NCBI GenBank assembly: GCA_945890645.1
Contig: CAMDCV010000012.1
Span: 1-64,000 of the forward strand
Direction: 5' to 3'
DNA: 64,000 nucleotides
Source of the DNA: Akkermansia muciniphila
GTDB lineage: Bacteria; Verrucomicrobiota; Verrucomicrobiia; Verrucomicrobiales; Akkermansiaceae
Shown here: piece after piece, positions 1-11,262 of the stretch
Layout: every line of letters starts with the position of its first letter
Numbering within the stretch: position 1 is the first letter of the stretch
Program-made: the position numbers and the translations under genes
Notes under the pieces: generated by a model
What the model was told of the DNA's origin: nothing
What the model saw: the letters and a program-made list of their open reading frames with translations, nothing else
The model's database searches: none

Positions 1-89
1 GTCTCTTGAGCTAAAGCTTCCCAGTTGTTGGGAAAAAACGACTTCAAAATGACCCAGTCTTCTTCGAACCCATGATTGCTATTGTTCAT
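1..89 (-). CDS. Putative IS4-like transposase, N-terminal fragment running off the left edge
   Basis: Reverse-strand translation from ATG at 89 gives MNNSNHGFEEDWVILKSFFPNNWEALAQET..., resembling the DW..(L/I)..FFP..W..LA start of some IS4-family transposases. Truncated by the window edge. Confidence 0.45.
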   Translation of the reverse strand, partial: MNNSNHGFEEDWVILKSFFPNNWEALAQE

Positions 90-261
90 GCACTAGGAAG
101 ATAGCCGTAACGCGTCGAATGTCAAGAAACAAGTTAGCGCTTATGGGCCGCAGGCCTAGGAAACGAACCGATAAGAAATTCAAGGGCCATCGGCCCACCC
201 CATCCTGTCTTCATCCCTAGGATGATATTTTACCTGTTCCCATCTCAATTGTTTCACAGCC

Positions 262-2408
<2,147 letters not shown>

Positions 2409-2410
2409 AG

Positions 2411-2439
2411 AAGTATGGATGCGAGCCGCTGTGTGTCAA
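2411..2439 (-). promoter_or_regulatory. Candidate sigma70-type promoter for thiC/TPP leader
   Basis: Reverse strand TTGACA-N17-ATACTT just upstream of the riboswitch. Confidence 0.6.
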
Positions 2440-2487
2440 GTGCCAAGCTGTCCTTGCCAGCAGGATATGTCGTGCTAGACTGCGCGC

Positions 2488-3522
2488 GTGCTGCCGTGGT
2501 TTTCCAACACTCAATTTCCTTTATATCTTGCGCCGATGGCGGGAGTGACGGATGTGGTGTTTCGCCAACTCTGCAAAGAACTCGGTGCCGATGTGATGGT
2601 AACGGAGTTCGTTTCCGCCGAGGGCATCATGCAGCGCGATGACTACACGCGCAAGTACACCGAGTTCACCGATGAACAACGCCCTGTCGGCATTCAGTTG
2701 TTCGGAGCCGATGGCGATCGAATGGGGGAAGCGGCGAAAAAAATCATCGACTGGAAACAACCGGACTTCATCGATATCAATTTCGGTTGTCCCGTGAACA
2801 AAGTCGTTTCGAAAAATGGCGGCTCTTCGCTGCTGAAAGATTGCCCCATACTAGCCTCAGTGGCATCGGGTGTGGTGAACGCTCTCGCCGGAACTGGTGT
2901 GCCCGTCACGGCAAAAATCCGCGTCGGCTGGGATCAACAAACCATCAATGCGGTCGAAGTTTGTCATATCCTCGAAGACTGCGGCATCCAAGCCATCGCC
3001 GTGCATGGTCGCACTCGCGCGCAAGGATACTCAGGACTCGCCAATTGGGAAATCATCGATGCCTGCGCCCGCGCGGTGAGTGTCCCCGTCATCGGCAATG
3101 GCGACATTCACACGGCCGATGACGTCATCGCCCGTCGCCAACAAACGGCGATCTCCGGCGTCATGATCGGTCGAGCGGCGATGCAACACCCGTGGATTTT
3201 TCGCGAAACCAAAGCCCGTCTTGCAGGTGATGAAAACGCTCCCACCGTGAGCCCCGAAGAGCGCTGGGCTTTAATCGTGCGCCATTGCCGACTTGCGGTG
3301 CTAAGCCGCCGCTACGGCAACGAACGCCATGCGATGATGGCGATGCGGGGTCGATTGCTTGCCTACTGCAAAGGCTTTGCCGGTGCCAAAGAACTGCGCC
3401 AACTTCTCGCCAAAGTCGAATCCGTGACGAACGTGGAAGACATCGCCGTCACCGGCCTCGCCCGCGAACTGGCCGGCGATGAAATCCACGAATCCACTCC
3501 CCTCCCCGCCCTCCTCTCATGA
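2488..3522 (+). CDS. dus: tRNA-dihydrouridine synthase (Dus family)
   Basis: APMAGVTDVVFRQLC, DINFGCPVNKVV, NGDI, GRAAMQHPWIF motifs; GTG start. Confidence 0.95.
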   Translation: MLPWFSNTQFPLYLAPMAGVTDVVFRQLCKELGADVMVTEFVSAEGIMQRDDYTRKYTEFTDEQRPVGIQLFGADGDRMGEAAKKIIDWKQPDFIDINFGCPVNKVVSKNGGSSLLKDCPILASVASGVVNALAGTGVPVTAKIRVGWDQQTINAVEVCHILEDCGIQAIAVHGRTRAQGYSGLANWEIIDACARAVSVPVIGNGDIHTADDVIARRQQTAISGVMIGRAAMQHPWIFRETKARLAGDENAPTVSPEERWALIVRHCRLAVLSRRYGNERHAMMAMRGRLLAYCKGFAGAKELRQLLAKVESVTNVEDIAVTGLARELAGDEIHESTPLPALLS

Positions 3523-4265
3523 CTCGCTTGCTGCTCACACTTGTTAGCTTTTCCTCACTCGTGAGTTGCTTTGTCGCCCCGCCGCCGCGCGCAGACCAAC
3601 GCCCCCCTAGTCCTGAGTCACTTCGATTTGCCAATCAACGCATTAGTGGCATCATCGTCACCAGCCAGGCCGACATCAGCGATTGGGTGCGTCGCGGTTT
3701 TCCGAAAGCGCAAACCCCACCCGATACCAATGGCGGCACCGCTACGCCGATCAGTCCCGATGGCTACTTTCTCACGGCAGATCACGTGATCAAGAGTCCA
3801 TCGAATTACACGATACATCTACTTTATGGACGAGGTAGTGGTCTAAGACTCGCCCGAGCTCGTATCGTTTGGCGCGATGCACGCAACGACGTGGCGATCA
3901 TCCACGCACCGATTGAGACGCCGAACTTCTACAACTTCACGCCCCCGGGTCTCGCGATTGCCGAGGGCACCACGGTCTTTCATGGCGGCCTCACCACGGG
4001 CCTGAAACCATTATACGGAGCGCTCAACACCACCATCCCGCCGCAATCGGGATTCACTGGCCCGCAGCGTTTCCGCATTGATATCCCCTTGCAGCCCGGC
4101 GACAGCGGTGGGCCTATCCTCGATGCCCGCGCGCAAGTCGTTGGCATCAATTCCTCGGTAGAATTTTTAATTCCTCTCGAGACCCCCATTTTTACCGAAT
4201 CCTCCGGCGTTCGACCAAATGTATCCAAGGTGATGAAAATCATCGCCAACGACCGGCGTAGATAG
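3519..4265 (+). CDS. Secreted/lipoprotein trypsin-like serine protease
   Basis: Lipobox-like SSLVSC; TADHV and GDSGGPIL motifs; ATGA overlap with dus. Confidence 0.75.
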   Translation: MTRLLLTLVSFSSLVSCFVAPPPRADQRPPSPESLRFANQRISGIIVTSQADISDWVRRGFPKAQTPPDTNGGTATPISPDGYFLTADHVIKSPSNYTIHLLYGRGSGLRLARARIVWRDARNDVAIIHAPIETPNFYNFTPPGLAIAEGTTVFHGGLTTGLKPLYGALNTTIPPQSGFTGPQRFRIDIPLQPGDSGGPILDARAQVVGINSSVEFLIPLETPIFTESSGVRPNVSKVMKIIANDRRR

Positions 4266-4273
4266 CCCCAAAC

Positions 4274-4702
4274 ATGCGACTCCTTTTATTACCCACCCTT
4301 CTGATACTCAGCAGCACCCTGATGAGTTGTGCGCCCTATCGCGCCGCATGGAGTTCCGGTTGGACGGAAAAAGAAGCCAATGACAGCATCATGCTGGTCA
4401 TAGAAAACCCCGCCACACTTGGCTGGAAACGTCTTCAGTATCACTCGGCTCTGCACCCGGAGTTTCGCGATTTCATTGCAAAACTCGGCACACCCGATTG
4501 CATTGCCGAGACGACGCAAGGGCAACGTCACTACATGATTCTCTACTATCTCAAAGAGCGTAAAGCTTATTCGTTCCGCAACGATACGCGCCGTGTCAGT
4601 AAGCCGATCGAAGTGGCAGGGCCTTATCCGATCAGTGACAAGGAATACAGTCTGCTCAGTGATTTTCAGAACAAGGCCTATCAATCGTTAGAAAAACGTT
4701 AA
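4274..4702 (+). CDS. Hypothetical lipoprotein
   Basis: Signal peptide with lipobox LMSC; follows the protease gene. Confidence 0.6.
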   Translation: MRLLLLPTLLILSSTLMSCAPYRAAWSSGWTEKEANDSIMLVIENPATLGWKRLQYHSALHPEFRDFIAKLGTPDCIAETTQGQRHYMILYYLKERKAYSFRNDTRRVSKPIEVAGPYPISDKEYSLLSDFQNKAYQSLEKR

Positions 4703-5598
4703 GCCTTCCAGCACACAGCCAGAACAGTCAGAGCGACAGGCAAATAAAGCAGTGTGAACAAGAATAAGCGGCGAGCACTCGCGCGATCTCCTTGTTGACC
4801 GAAGGAACGGGACAACATCACCATCCGCAAACCTAACAATATTCCGCACACCAACCAAGGCCACGAAGCCGTGCCACTCAGATAAGGCCACAATGGCAAC
4901 AGAGCGAGACACAGCGAAAACGCCATGCACAGGCGTGAGCTCTTCGCACCCGAGACATCGCCATTCGACCACATCTTGTAGCCGGCGTTTTCATATTCCT
5001 CACGACACATCCAATTGATGGCAATGAAATGCGGCAACTGCCACAGAAACAATAACGCAAACAAAAACCATGCCGACTGATCCAAGCGGCCACCGGCAGC
5101 GGTCCAGCCAATCATGGGGGGAATGGCACCCGGGATCGCACCGATCAATGTATTGACCGAGTGCTTTCGTTTCATCGGGGTATAAATAAACACGTAAGTC
5201 ACCAGCGTGATCAATGCGAGCACAGCCGACATTTTGTTCACCATCACCGAAAGATGCACAAGCCCGAACACACTCAACAACACGCCGATGACAAAAGCCA
5301 CCAGCACATCCATGCGCTTCGCGGGCAGCGGTCGATCGGCCGTGCGTGCCATTCGCGCATCGAGGTCGATTTCCATCAATTGATTGAACGCCGCCGATCC
5401 AAAAGCCGCCGCTGCGGTGCCAAGCAGCATGTGCAATAAAGTCACGCCATCCCATCCATGCGAACGCGAACCGAGGAAATAGCCGAAAAATGCCGTGACA
5501 AGAACGAAGGTATTCAGCCGGACTTTCGTAAGAACCGCGAGGTCCTTGCGAAACATCCCTTTGGCTAACGGAAGAGCTTCATTCATGCGTGCCGCCAC
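4699..5598 (-). CDS. ctaB: Protoheme IX farnesyltransferase
   Basis: NQLMEIDLDARMARTADRPLP motif, polytopic UbiA-family protein. Confidence 0.95.
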   Translation of the reverse strand: MAARMNEALPLAKGMFRKDLAVLTKVRLNTFVLVTAFFGYFLGSRSHGWDGVTLLHMLLGTAAAAFGSAAFNQLMEIDLDARMARTADRPLPAKRMDVLVAFVIGVLLSVFGLVHLSVMVNKMSAVLALITLVTYVFIYTPMKRKHSVNTLIGAIPGAIPPMIGWTAAGGRLDQSAWFLFALLFLWQLPHFIAINWMCREEYENAGYKMWSNGDVSGAKSSRLCMAFSLCLALLPLWPYLSGTASWPWLVCGILLGLRMVMLSRSFGQQGDRASARRLFLFTLLYLPVALTVLAVCWKA

Positions 5599-5645
5599 TG
5601 TGCACAGATTTTCTCAATGCACAAACGCCAATTTCAAACAGCGCC

Positions 5646-5834
5646 TCAACGGGAATTTTTGATGGCATCCGAGATCGGACGCTTGATCACGTATTGCTGT
5701 TTGACCGTTCTTCCGCCTTCGGAAACGGTGCGCTGTGTGAGGCAGGAAGTGAGAAGTGATGAAACGATGGCTAACAGGATCAATGCGAGTGTTTTCACGA
5801 ACAAAGCTTTGCATGATCGACTTTCTACGGTCAA
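5646..5834 (-). CDS. Small putative lipoprotein
   Basis: Hydrophobic signal and LLTSC lipobox; 62 aa; start uncertain. Confidence 0.45.
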   Translation of the reverse strand: MTVESRSCKALFVKTLALILLAIVSSLLTSCLTQRTVSEGGRTVKQQYVIKRPISDAIKNSR

Positions 5835-5901
5835 GGAGTTTTAGCGATGGCACCCCTCCGTCTGCACTTGCCAATTTTCTCTGATGCCTTACCTTGCGCG
5901 C

Positions 5902-6324
5902 GTGAACGACGAATCGCACGCCTGCTTTGCCCCGCGCCTCGACAAAAAACAAATCGAAGACGGTCTCGAATTTGCCCCTAAGTTTGATGAACACGGGCTG
6001 CTCGCCGCTGTGGCGATCGATGTTCACACGCGCGAACCTTTGATGCTCGCGTGGATGAATCGTGAATCCCTGCGCCTCACGCTCGAAAAAGGCGAAGCGG
6101 TGTATTGGTCACGTTCAAGACAGGAAATTTGGCATAAGGGTGCCACATCTGGCCAAATCCAAAAGGTCATCGAAATGCGCACCGACTGCGATCAAGATGC
6201 GGTGATTCTCTACGTCGAGCAAGCGGGAGGCGGTGCTTGCCACACCGGGCGGAACTCCTGTTTTTACCGCAGCATCCATCCAGGCAGCCCGGCAGCGCTA
6301 CGATTTTTGCAGGAAAATGACTGA
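5902..6324 (+). CDS. hisI: Phosphoribosyl-AMP cyclohydrolase
   Basis: MLAWMNRESLRLTLEKGEAVYWSRSRQEIWHKGATSG; CDQDAVI, CHTGRNSCFYR. GTG at 5902 (in frame with ORF start 5884) preferred because a TTGCCA/TTACCT promoter overlaps the upstream ATG. Confidence 0.93.
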   Translation: MNDESHACFAPRLDKKQIEDGLEFAPKFDEHGLLAAVAIDVHTREPLMLAWMNRESLRLTLEKGEAVYWSRSRQEIWHKGATSGQIQKVIEMRTDCDQDAVILYVEQAGGGACHTGRNSCFYRSIHPGSPAALRFLQEND

Positions 6325-6359
6325 TTTTTCAAAAAAATCGTCCGAAGTGAAATTCACAG

Positions 6360-6388
6360 TTGCCATCGCGTAAAAAAACCTCTAGCTT
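6360..6388 (+). promoter_or_regulatory. Candidate promoter for rplS
   Basis: TTGCCA-N17-TAGCTT. Confidence 0.5.
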
Positions 6389-6458
6389 GCGCGCCCCTCA
6401 CACCGCTCGCTAGTCGATCGGTTAACCACAGATCATCTACCATCTCCTACTTATCCTT

Positions 6459-6806
6459 ATGAACCTTATCGCAAAAATCGAAAACGAGCAGTTGAAAACG
6501 GACATCGCCGACTTCAACGTAGGAGACACCGTCAAAGTACATTGCCGCGTTGTAGAAGGTGGCAAAGAGCGTGTCCAGATCTTCGCTGGTATCGTCATCG
6601 GTCGCAAAGGTCACGGCGTGAATTCCTCGTTCACCGTGCGCAAAATTTCCTACGGCGAAGGTGTCGAGCGTGTGTTCCCCGTTCACACACCGCGTATCGC
6701 GAAAATCGAAGTCACCAACCGTGGCAAAGTGCGTCGCGCCAAGCTGAACTACCTGCGCTCACGCGTTGGTAAGCGTGCGACCTTGGTGAAGTCCTTGGAC
6801 GCGTGA
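6459..6806 (+). CDS. rplS: 50S ribosomal protein L19
   Basis: [33 protein letters not shown]...[14 protein letters not shown]. Confidence 0.97.
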   Translation: MNLIAKIENEQLKTDIADFNVGDTVKVHCRVVEGGKERVQIFAGIVIGRKGHGVNSSFTVRKISYGEGVERVFPVHTPRIAKIEVTNRGKVRRAKLNYLRSRVGKRATLVKSLDA

Positions 6807-6829
6807 TTTTTTCACAACCATCTCTCTCG

Positions 6830-6860
6830 AAAGACACGGTTCATTCCGTGTCTTTTTTTT
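6830..6860 (+). terminator. Rho-independent terminator after rplS
   Basis: AAAGACACGG-TTCAT-TCCGTGTCTTTTTTTT. Confidence 0.92.
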
Positions 6861-6915
6861 GGGTCGATGGCCCATAGTGCTTGCGGGAAAAATTTCCAGC
6901 GCCTAGTCTGCCGCT

Positions 6916-7872
6916 GTGCGCATTCCGATTTTACTTGTCCTGCCCTTGGCGATCCTCACGATCGGACTGATCTGGTGGTGGGGCGTCCGAGAAAAGGATT
7001 TTGTCACTCCACCGAATGCCCAAAGTCTCGCCGCGGTGCGGGAAAGCGCTTTAAAGGAACTCAAAGCGACGGAATCCATCGCTGGCGAAAATTCCTCCGC
7101 TGCCATCAAAACCAAGCCCACCAAGTTAGTGTTGCCATCGGGCGAAGAGTCGAAGCCAGCCACAGAACCGGTCCTGCCGGTCATCGAAGTAGGAGAGGTA
7201 ACGATTGCTCCGGGTTTGGACTGTTATCTCCCCGCGGCCGCGAAAGGTCCAGAAGCCATGACCAATCTAGCGACACATTTGGAAACCATCGGTGAACTGC
7301 AACGTGCTCTGCTCGCCTGGGAACGCGTACTCGATGCCACAACCGCTGACCAGGCACAGCAAGAAATAGCCCGTAAGGCAGTCGAGCGACTGCGCCCCCA
7401 AGTGCCAGTTTGGAATGTAGATCCTCTTGCCGCGCAAAGCATGATTTTGCACGCCACTTGCGATGCCGAACGCGCAAAAACTCTTGAGCCTTTATTGCAA
7501 GAAATCGTGCACCAACTGAATACCGCCAGCTCTGGCATGCTCAATTGCTCCTTAGAATTAAAAGCCGGCGCGAAACCCAGTGCCAACGCTCCACGACAGC
7601 CAGTAGCATTATGGTTTCAGGGAGCTTCCGCAGACTCGCCATCCTCCAAAACCATGACCATTCCCGTGCTTTCCGAAAGTGCTCCCGAGCAAACCAAATT
7701 ACTCATGGGAAATGTCTATAAATTGGTGCGTGATGGCGTCAACACCCAACCCGAATTGCGTCCACTCGGAGAATGGCAACCGGGCAGCGACCCCTCTCCC
7801 TTGCTGCAAAATGCGATCACTCGGCGCACGTGGTCGTTGTGGAGCCGCACATTTACTCACAAAAACCCATAA
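6916..7872 (+). CDS. Hypothetical membrane-anchored protein
   Basis: GTG start 7 nt after TAGTCT; N-terminal TM segment; no recognised domain. Confidence 0.7.
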   Translation: MRIPILLVLPLAILTIGLIWWWGVREKDFVTPPNAQSLAAVRESALKELKATESIAGENSSAAIKTKPTKLVLPSGEESKPATEPVLPVIEVGEVTIAPGLDCYLPAAAKGPEAMTNLATHLETIGELQRALLAWERVLDATTADQAQQEIARKAVERLRPQVPVWNVDPLAAQSMILHATCDAERAKTLEPLLQEIVHQLNTASSGMLNCSLELKAGAKPSANAPRQPVALWFQGASADSPSSKTMTIPVLSESAPEQTKLLMGNVYKLVRDGVNTQPELRPLGEWQPGSDPSPLLQNAITRRTWSLWSRTFTHKNP

Positions 7873-7914
7873 TATATCTAATTTTTCGTCCTCCTGCGAC
7901 GTTATATACTTATC

Positions 7915-8664
7915 ATGAAGCATGTTTTTCTGATGCTCCTGCTTTCTTGCACCTTGCACGCGGATCCCTCCGCGGCGGCAAGTGCTGCTCAGGCACCAGA
8001 AAAAACTGACCCATCCGCCCCCCCTGCCGCAGATGCGAAACCGTCGATCACTCGTCTCGAAGACGGTCGCATGAAGATCGGCGAGGTGACCTTCGACCCC
8101 AAAACCCGACAAGTGCGCGTGCCGTGCACCATCAACATGTCGGAAGGCTTAATTGAGTTCGCCGTGGTCCATGAAAATGGCAAAATCCACGAGTCTTTGC
8201 TCGTCACCAAATGCTCACCCACCGACATCAATCTCGCATTTAAATTACTCCGCTACGTTTCCTCGGAGGAACTCTACGCCATTGAAAAAGAGCGTGGCGT
8301 CTCTAGCGACAAATACCCGGAAGTTCCCGAAGCTATTCGCAAAGCCGCCCGCGTCGATCTCAAAGTCGAGTGGGAAAAAGACGGCAAAACCCAGACTGTG
8401 CCACTCGCCGACTGGATCATGCATGCCGAAACGACGAAAGCCATGAGTCAAGACCCGTGGGTCTATGGGGGATCGATGATGTACGATGGAGCCTTCGTCG
8501 CCGAGCAAACGGGTGATGTCGCATCGATCATGGTCAGCCGTGGCTCACTCTTGCTTTATGCCGGGCAAAATAATTTCAATGACGATGTTTGGCTACCCCA
8601 CACCAAGCGTGTTCCTCCTGTGGGAACCGTCGTAAACTTTCTTATCCAACCTCACAAACCGTAA
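7915..8664 (+). CDS. Secreted protein, YdjY-like domain
   Basis: Signal peptide; MKIGEVTFDPKTRQVRVPCTINMSEGLIEFAVVHENGKIHESLLVTKCSPTDINLAFKLL. Confidence 0.65.
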   Translation: MKHVFLMLLLSCTLHADPSAAASAAQAPEKTDPSAPPAADAKPSITRLEDGRMKIGEVTFDPKTRQVRVPCTINMSEGLIEFAVVHENGKIHESLLVTKCSPTDINLAFKLLRYVSSEELYAIEKERGVSSDKYPEVPEAIRKAARVDLKVEWEKDGKTQTVPLADWIMHAETTKAMSQDPWVYGGSMMYDGAFVAEQTGDVASIMVSRGSLLLYAGQNNFNDDVWLPHTKRVPPVGTVVNFLIQPHKP

Positions 8665-8681
8665 TTCAACCTTATTCTACT

Positions 8682-9818
8682 ATGAAAGCCGTACTTTGTC
8701 TCCTCGCCACCACCGGTATCGCCTTCGCGGACGTATCTCCCTACGTGTCGCTACAGGAGGAAATGAAACAAGCCATCGCCCGTGGCAATGCCTGGCTCGC
8801 CAAGCAGCAGAAACCCGAAGGCCATTGGGATGACCCACAAATCCCTGCCTTCACAGCACTTGCCCTCACCGCAGCCGTGCGCGATCCGAATCTCCAGGGC
8901 AAAGAACGCCCTGCCAATATCAAAACGGGTTTCACTTGGTTGCTGACCAATCAAAAAGAAGACGGCGGCATCTACAATCGCGGCCTGAGCGTTTACAACA
9001 CCGCAACCTCCGTTACGGCACTCGTTTCCGCAGGTGATGAAGCCTACGAAGCCGCCATCGTGCGCGCTCGCAAACACCTCATCAACAACCAATGGGACAC
9101 GGGCGAAAAAGGCAAAGTCGATGGCGAAAACGATGGTGGAATCGGCTACGGCTCCAAAAACGACCGCTCCGATATGTCGAACACCTACCTTGCGATCGAG
9201 GCCTTGGCGTTGTCGAAAAAAGTCATTGAGGATGGCAAGCACGGTGAGCAGCCCGACCTTGATTGGGGCGCAGCAGTTTCTTTCCTTTCCCGTTGCCAAA
9301 ATTTGAAAGAAACCAACACAAGTGGCCGCGTTACCGATGATCCAAAGGACAAGGGTGGCTTTTTCTATGGCCCGAACGAAACCAAAGTCGCCGCTGAACC
9401 CGATGCCGATGGTCGCGTGCCGCTTCGCTCGTATGGCTCCATGTCGTATGCTGGTTTGCTCTCGCTCATTTACGCTCAAGTTACCGCCGATGACCCACGC
9501 GTGGTGGCGGTGAAAGAGTGGCTCGGTAGAAATTACACTCTCGAGGAAAATCCTGGGGTTGGCGCACAAGGGCTGTATTACTACTACACCACGATGTCCA
9601 AAGCATTGGCCGCGTCGGGCATTGACAAGCTTCCGCTTGAAAATGGCAAGACGGTCGATTGGCGCAAAGATCTCTGCGAGCGCCTGCTCAGCAAACAGCG
9701 GGAAGATGGCTCATGGATGAATGACAATGGTCGATGGATGGAATCAAACGCTGTCCTAACGACCGCCTACACGGTCATGGCATTGGAGCAAATTTACTAC
9801 TCCATCCCTCAACGCTAA
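8682..9818 (+). CDS. Secreted prenyltransferase/squalene-cyclase-like alpha/alpha-toroid protein
   Basis: Signal peptide; repeated W/G-rich motifs (AWLAKQQKPEGHWDD, TWLLTNQKEDGGIYN, LLSKQREDGSWMND). ATG at 8682 chosen over ORF start 8589. Confidence 0.75.
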   Translation: MKAVLCLLATTGIAFADVSPYVSLQEEMKQAIARGNAWLAKQQKPEGHWDDPQIPAFTALALTAAVRDPNLQGKERPANIKTGFTWLLTNQKEDGGIYNRGLSVYNTATSVTALVSAGDEAYEAAIVRARKHLINNQWDTGEKGKVDGENDGGIGYGSKNDRSDMSNTYLAIEALALSKKVIEDGKHGEQPDLDWGAAVSFLSRCQNLKETNTSGRVTDDPKDKGGFFYGPNETKVAAEPDADGRVPLRSYGSMSYAGLLSLIYAQVTADDPRVVAVKEWLGRNYTLEENPGVGAQGLYYYYTTMSKALAASGIDKLPLENGKTVDWRKDLCERLLSKQREDGSWMNDNGRWMESNAVLTTAYTVMALEQIYYSIPQR

Positions 9819-9906
9819 GCGAGCAAGGTGCTCTCAACCGATGTACAAAAATCATATTTGCGTAAAATGAGTCGCTAATGACTGGTCATTTCACGCACAC
9901 AATGCC

Positions 9907-9924
9907 ATTTTGCGCGCGCAAAAT
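9907..9924. promoter_or_regulatory. Perfect 18-bp palindrome immediately 5' of the dadA-like gene
   Basis: ATTTTGCGC|GCGCAAAAT; ends 3 bp before ATG 9928. Confidence 0.6.
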
Positions 9925-9927
9925 AGT

Positions 9928-11181
9928 ATGAGCGATACTCGACATGTTTTCATCATCGGCGGCGGTGTCATTGGTCTATGTTCGGCCTATTATGCGCTGC
10001 AACAGGGCATGCAAGTGACACTATGGGAGCGCGATGCAGAAAAGGGTGATAATTGCTCTCTGGGGAACGCTGGCATGGTGGTGCCCAGTCATTTCATCCC
10101 CCTCGCCGCACCAGGCATGATCACCAAAGGCTTGCGCTGGATGTTCAATCCACAAAGTCCTTTTTATGTAAAACCTCGCCTCAGCCCCGCACTCATGCGC
10201 TGGGGTTGGTTGTTTTATCGCCACGCCAATTCCCGCCACGTCGATGCCTGCAAGCAACTTTTGTTAGATTTGAATTTGCAAAGCCGCGCTCTGTTTGCGG
10301 AGTTAGCGCGCGAATCTTCATTCGACTTCCACCAACGCGGCTTGCTGATGCTGTGCAAAACCCAACACGGGCTGGACGAAGAGTCCGCCGTCGCTGCGAT
10401 GGCCCATGAATTGGGCGCTCGTGCCGAGGTGCTCGATGCCGCCGCCACCGCAAAAATGGACCCGTCGATCACCATGAATGTCGCCGGTTCGGTGTGGTTT
10501 CCCGATGACTGCCACCTCAATCCGAATACCTTTTCCACCATCATGCGCGAACGAGTGCGCGCGGCGGGCGGCGAAATCTGCTATGGCAAATCGTTAGAAA
10601 AAATCGAACACGCGCAAGGAAAAGTCACTGCCATCCACAGTGACGGCACGCGCCATGCGGTTGATCAATTGCTCATCGCGGGAGGTTCATGGTCGGCAGA
10701 AATCCTACGCGAACTCGGCATCCGACTGCCATTGCAAGCGGGCAAGGGCTACTCACTTACGCTGAAACAGCCAAAACAATTGCCGCAATTGTGCTCGATT
10801 TTCAGCGAGGCAAAAGTCGCGATCACACCCATGAATGGCACGCTGCGTTTTGCTGGCACAATGGAGGTAGGCGACCTCTCGCTGCGCATCAATCCGCAAC
10901 GCGTAAAGGGCATCGTCCGTGCGGTGCAGCCTTATTTTCCCGCTTTTTCGGAAGAGGACTTCGCCGATGTCACGCCGTGGGCGGGCCTGCGCCCGGTTTC
11001 TCCCGATGGCATGCCTTATCTCGGCCGCGCGCCGCGTCATCAGAACGTTCTGAACGCCACCGGACACGCGATGATGGGACTGAGCTTGGCTCCCATCACC
11101 GGAAAAATCATCGCCGATTTGCTGACCGATGTCCCCACGGGATTTGCGCTGGAACGCCTTTCCGTAGGGCGCTTTGATTGA
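9928..11181 (+). CDS. dadA: D-amino-acid dehydrogenase (DadA-like FAD oxidoreductase)
   Basis: FIIGGGVIGLCSAYYALQQG nucleotide-binding motif; WAGLRPVSPDGMPYLG; NATGHAMMGLSLAPITG. Confidence 0.85.
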   Translation: MSDTRHVFIIGGGVIGLCSAYYALQQGMQVTLWERDAEKGDNCSLGNAGMVVPSHFIPLAAPGMITKGLRWMFNPQSPFYVKPRLSPALMRWGWLFYRHANSRHVDACKQLLLDLNLQSRALFAELARESSFDFHQRGLLMLCKTQHGLDEESAVAAMAHELGARAEVLDAAATAKMDPSITMNVAGSVWFPDDCHLNPNTFSTIMRERVRAAGGEICYGKSLEKIEHAQGKVTAIHSDGTRHAVDQLLIAGGSWSAEILRELGIRLPLQAGKGYSLTLKQPKQLPQLCSIFSEAKVAITPMNGTLRFAGTMEVGDLSLRINPQRVKGIVRAVQPYFPAFSEEDFADVTPWAGLRPVSPDGMPYLGRAPRHQNVLNATGHAMMGLSLAPITGKIIADLLTDVPTGFALERLSVGRFD

Positions 11182-11218
11182 GTTCCCTGAGAAAAAACCC
11201 ATGAATTTCGTTCTTCCC

Positions 11219-11247
11219 TTGCATCGCAGTGATGGAACCTCTAGGTT
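11219..11247 (+). promoter_or_regulatory. Candidate promoter for carA
   Basis: TTGCAT-N17-TAGGTT. Confidence 0.55.
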
Positions 11248-11262
11248 TTTCGCGCCACGCAC

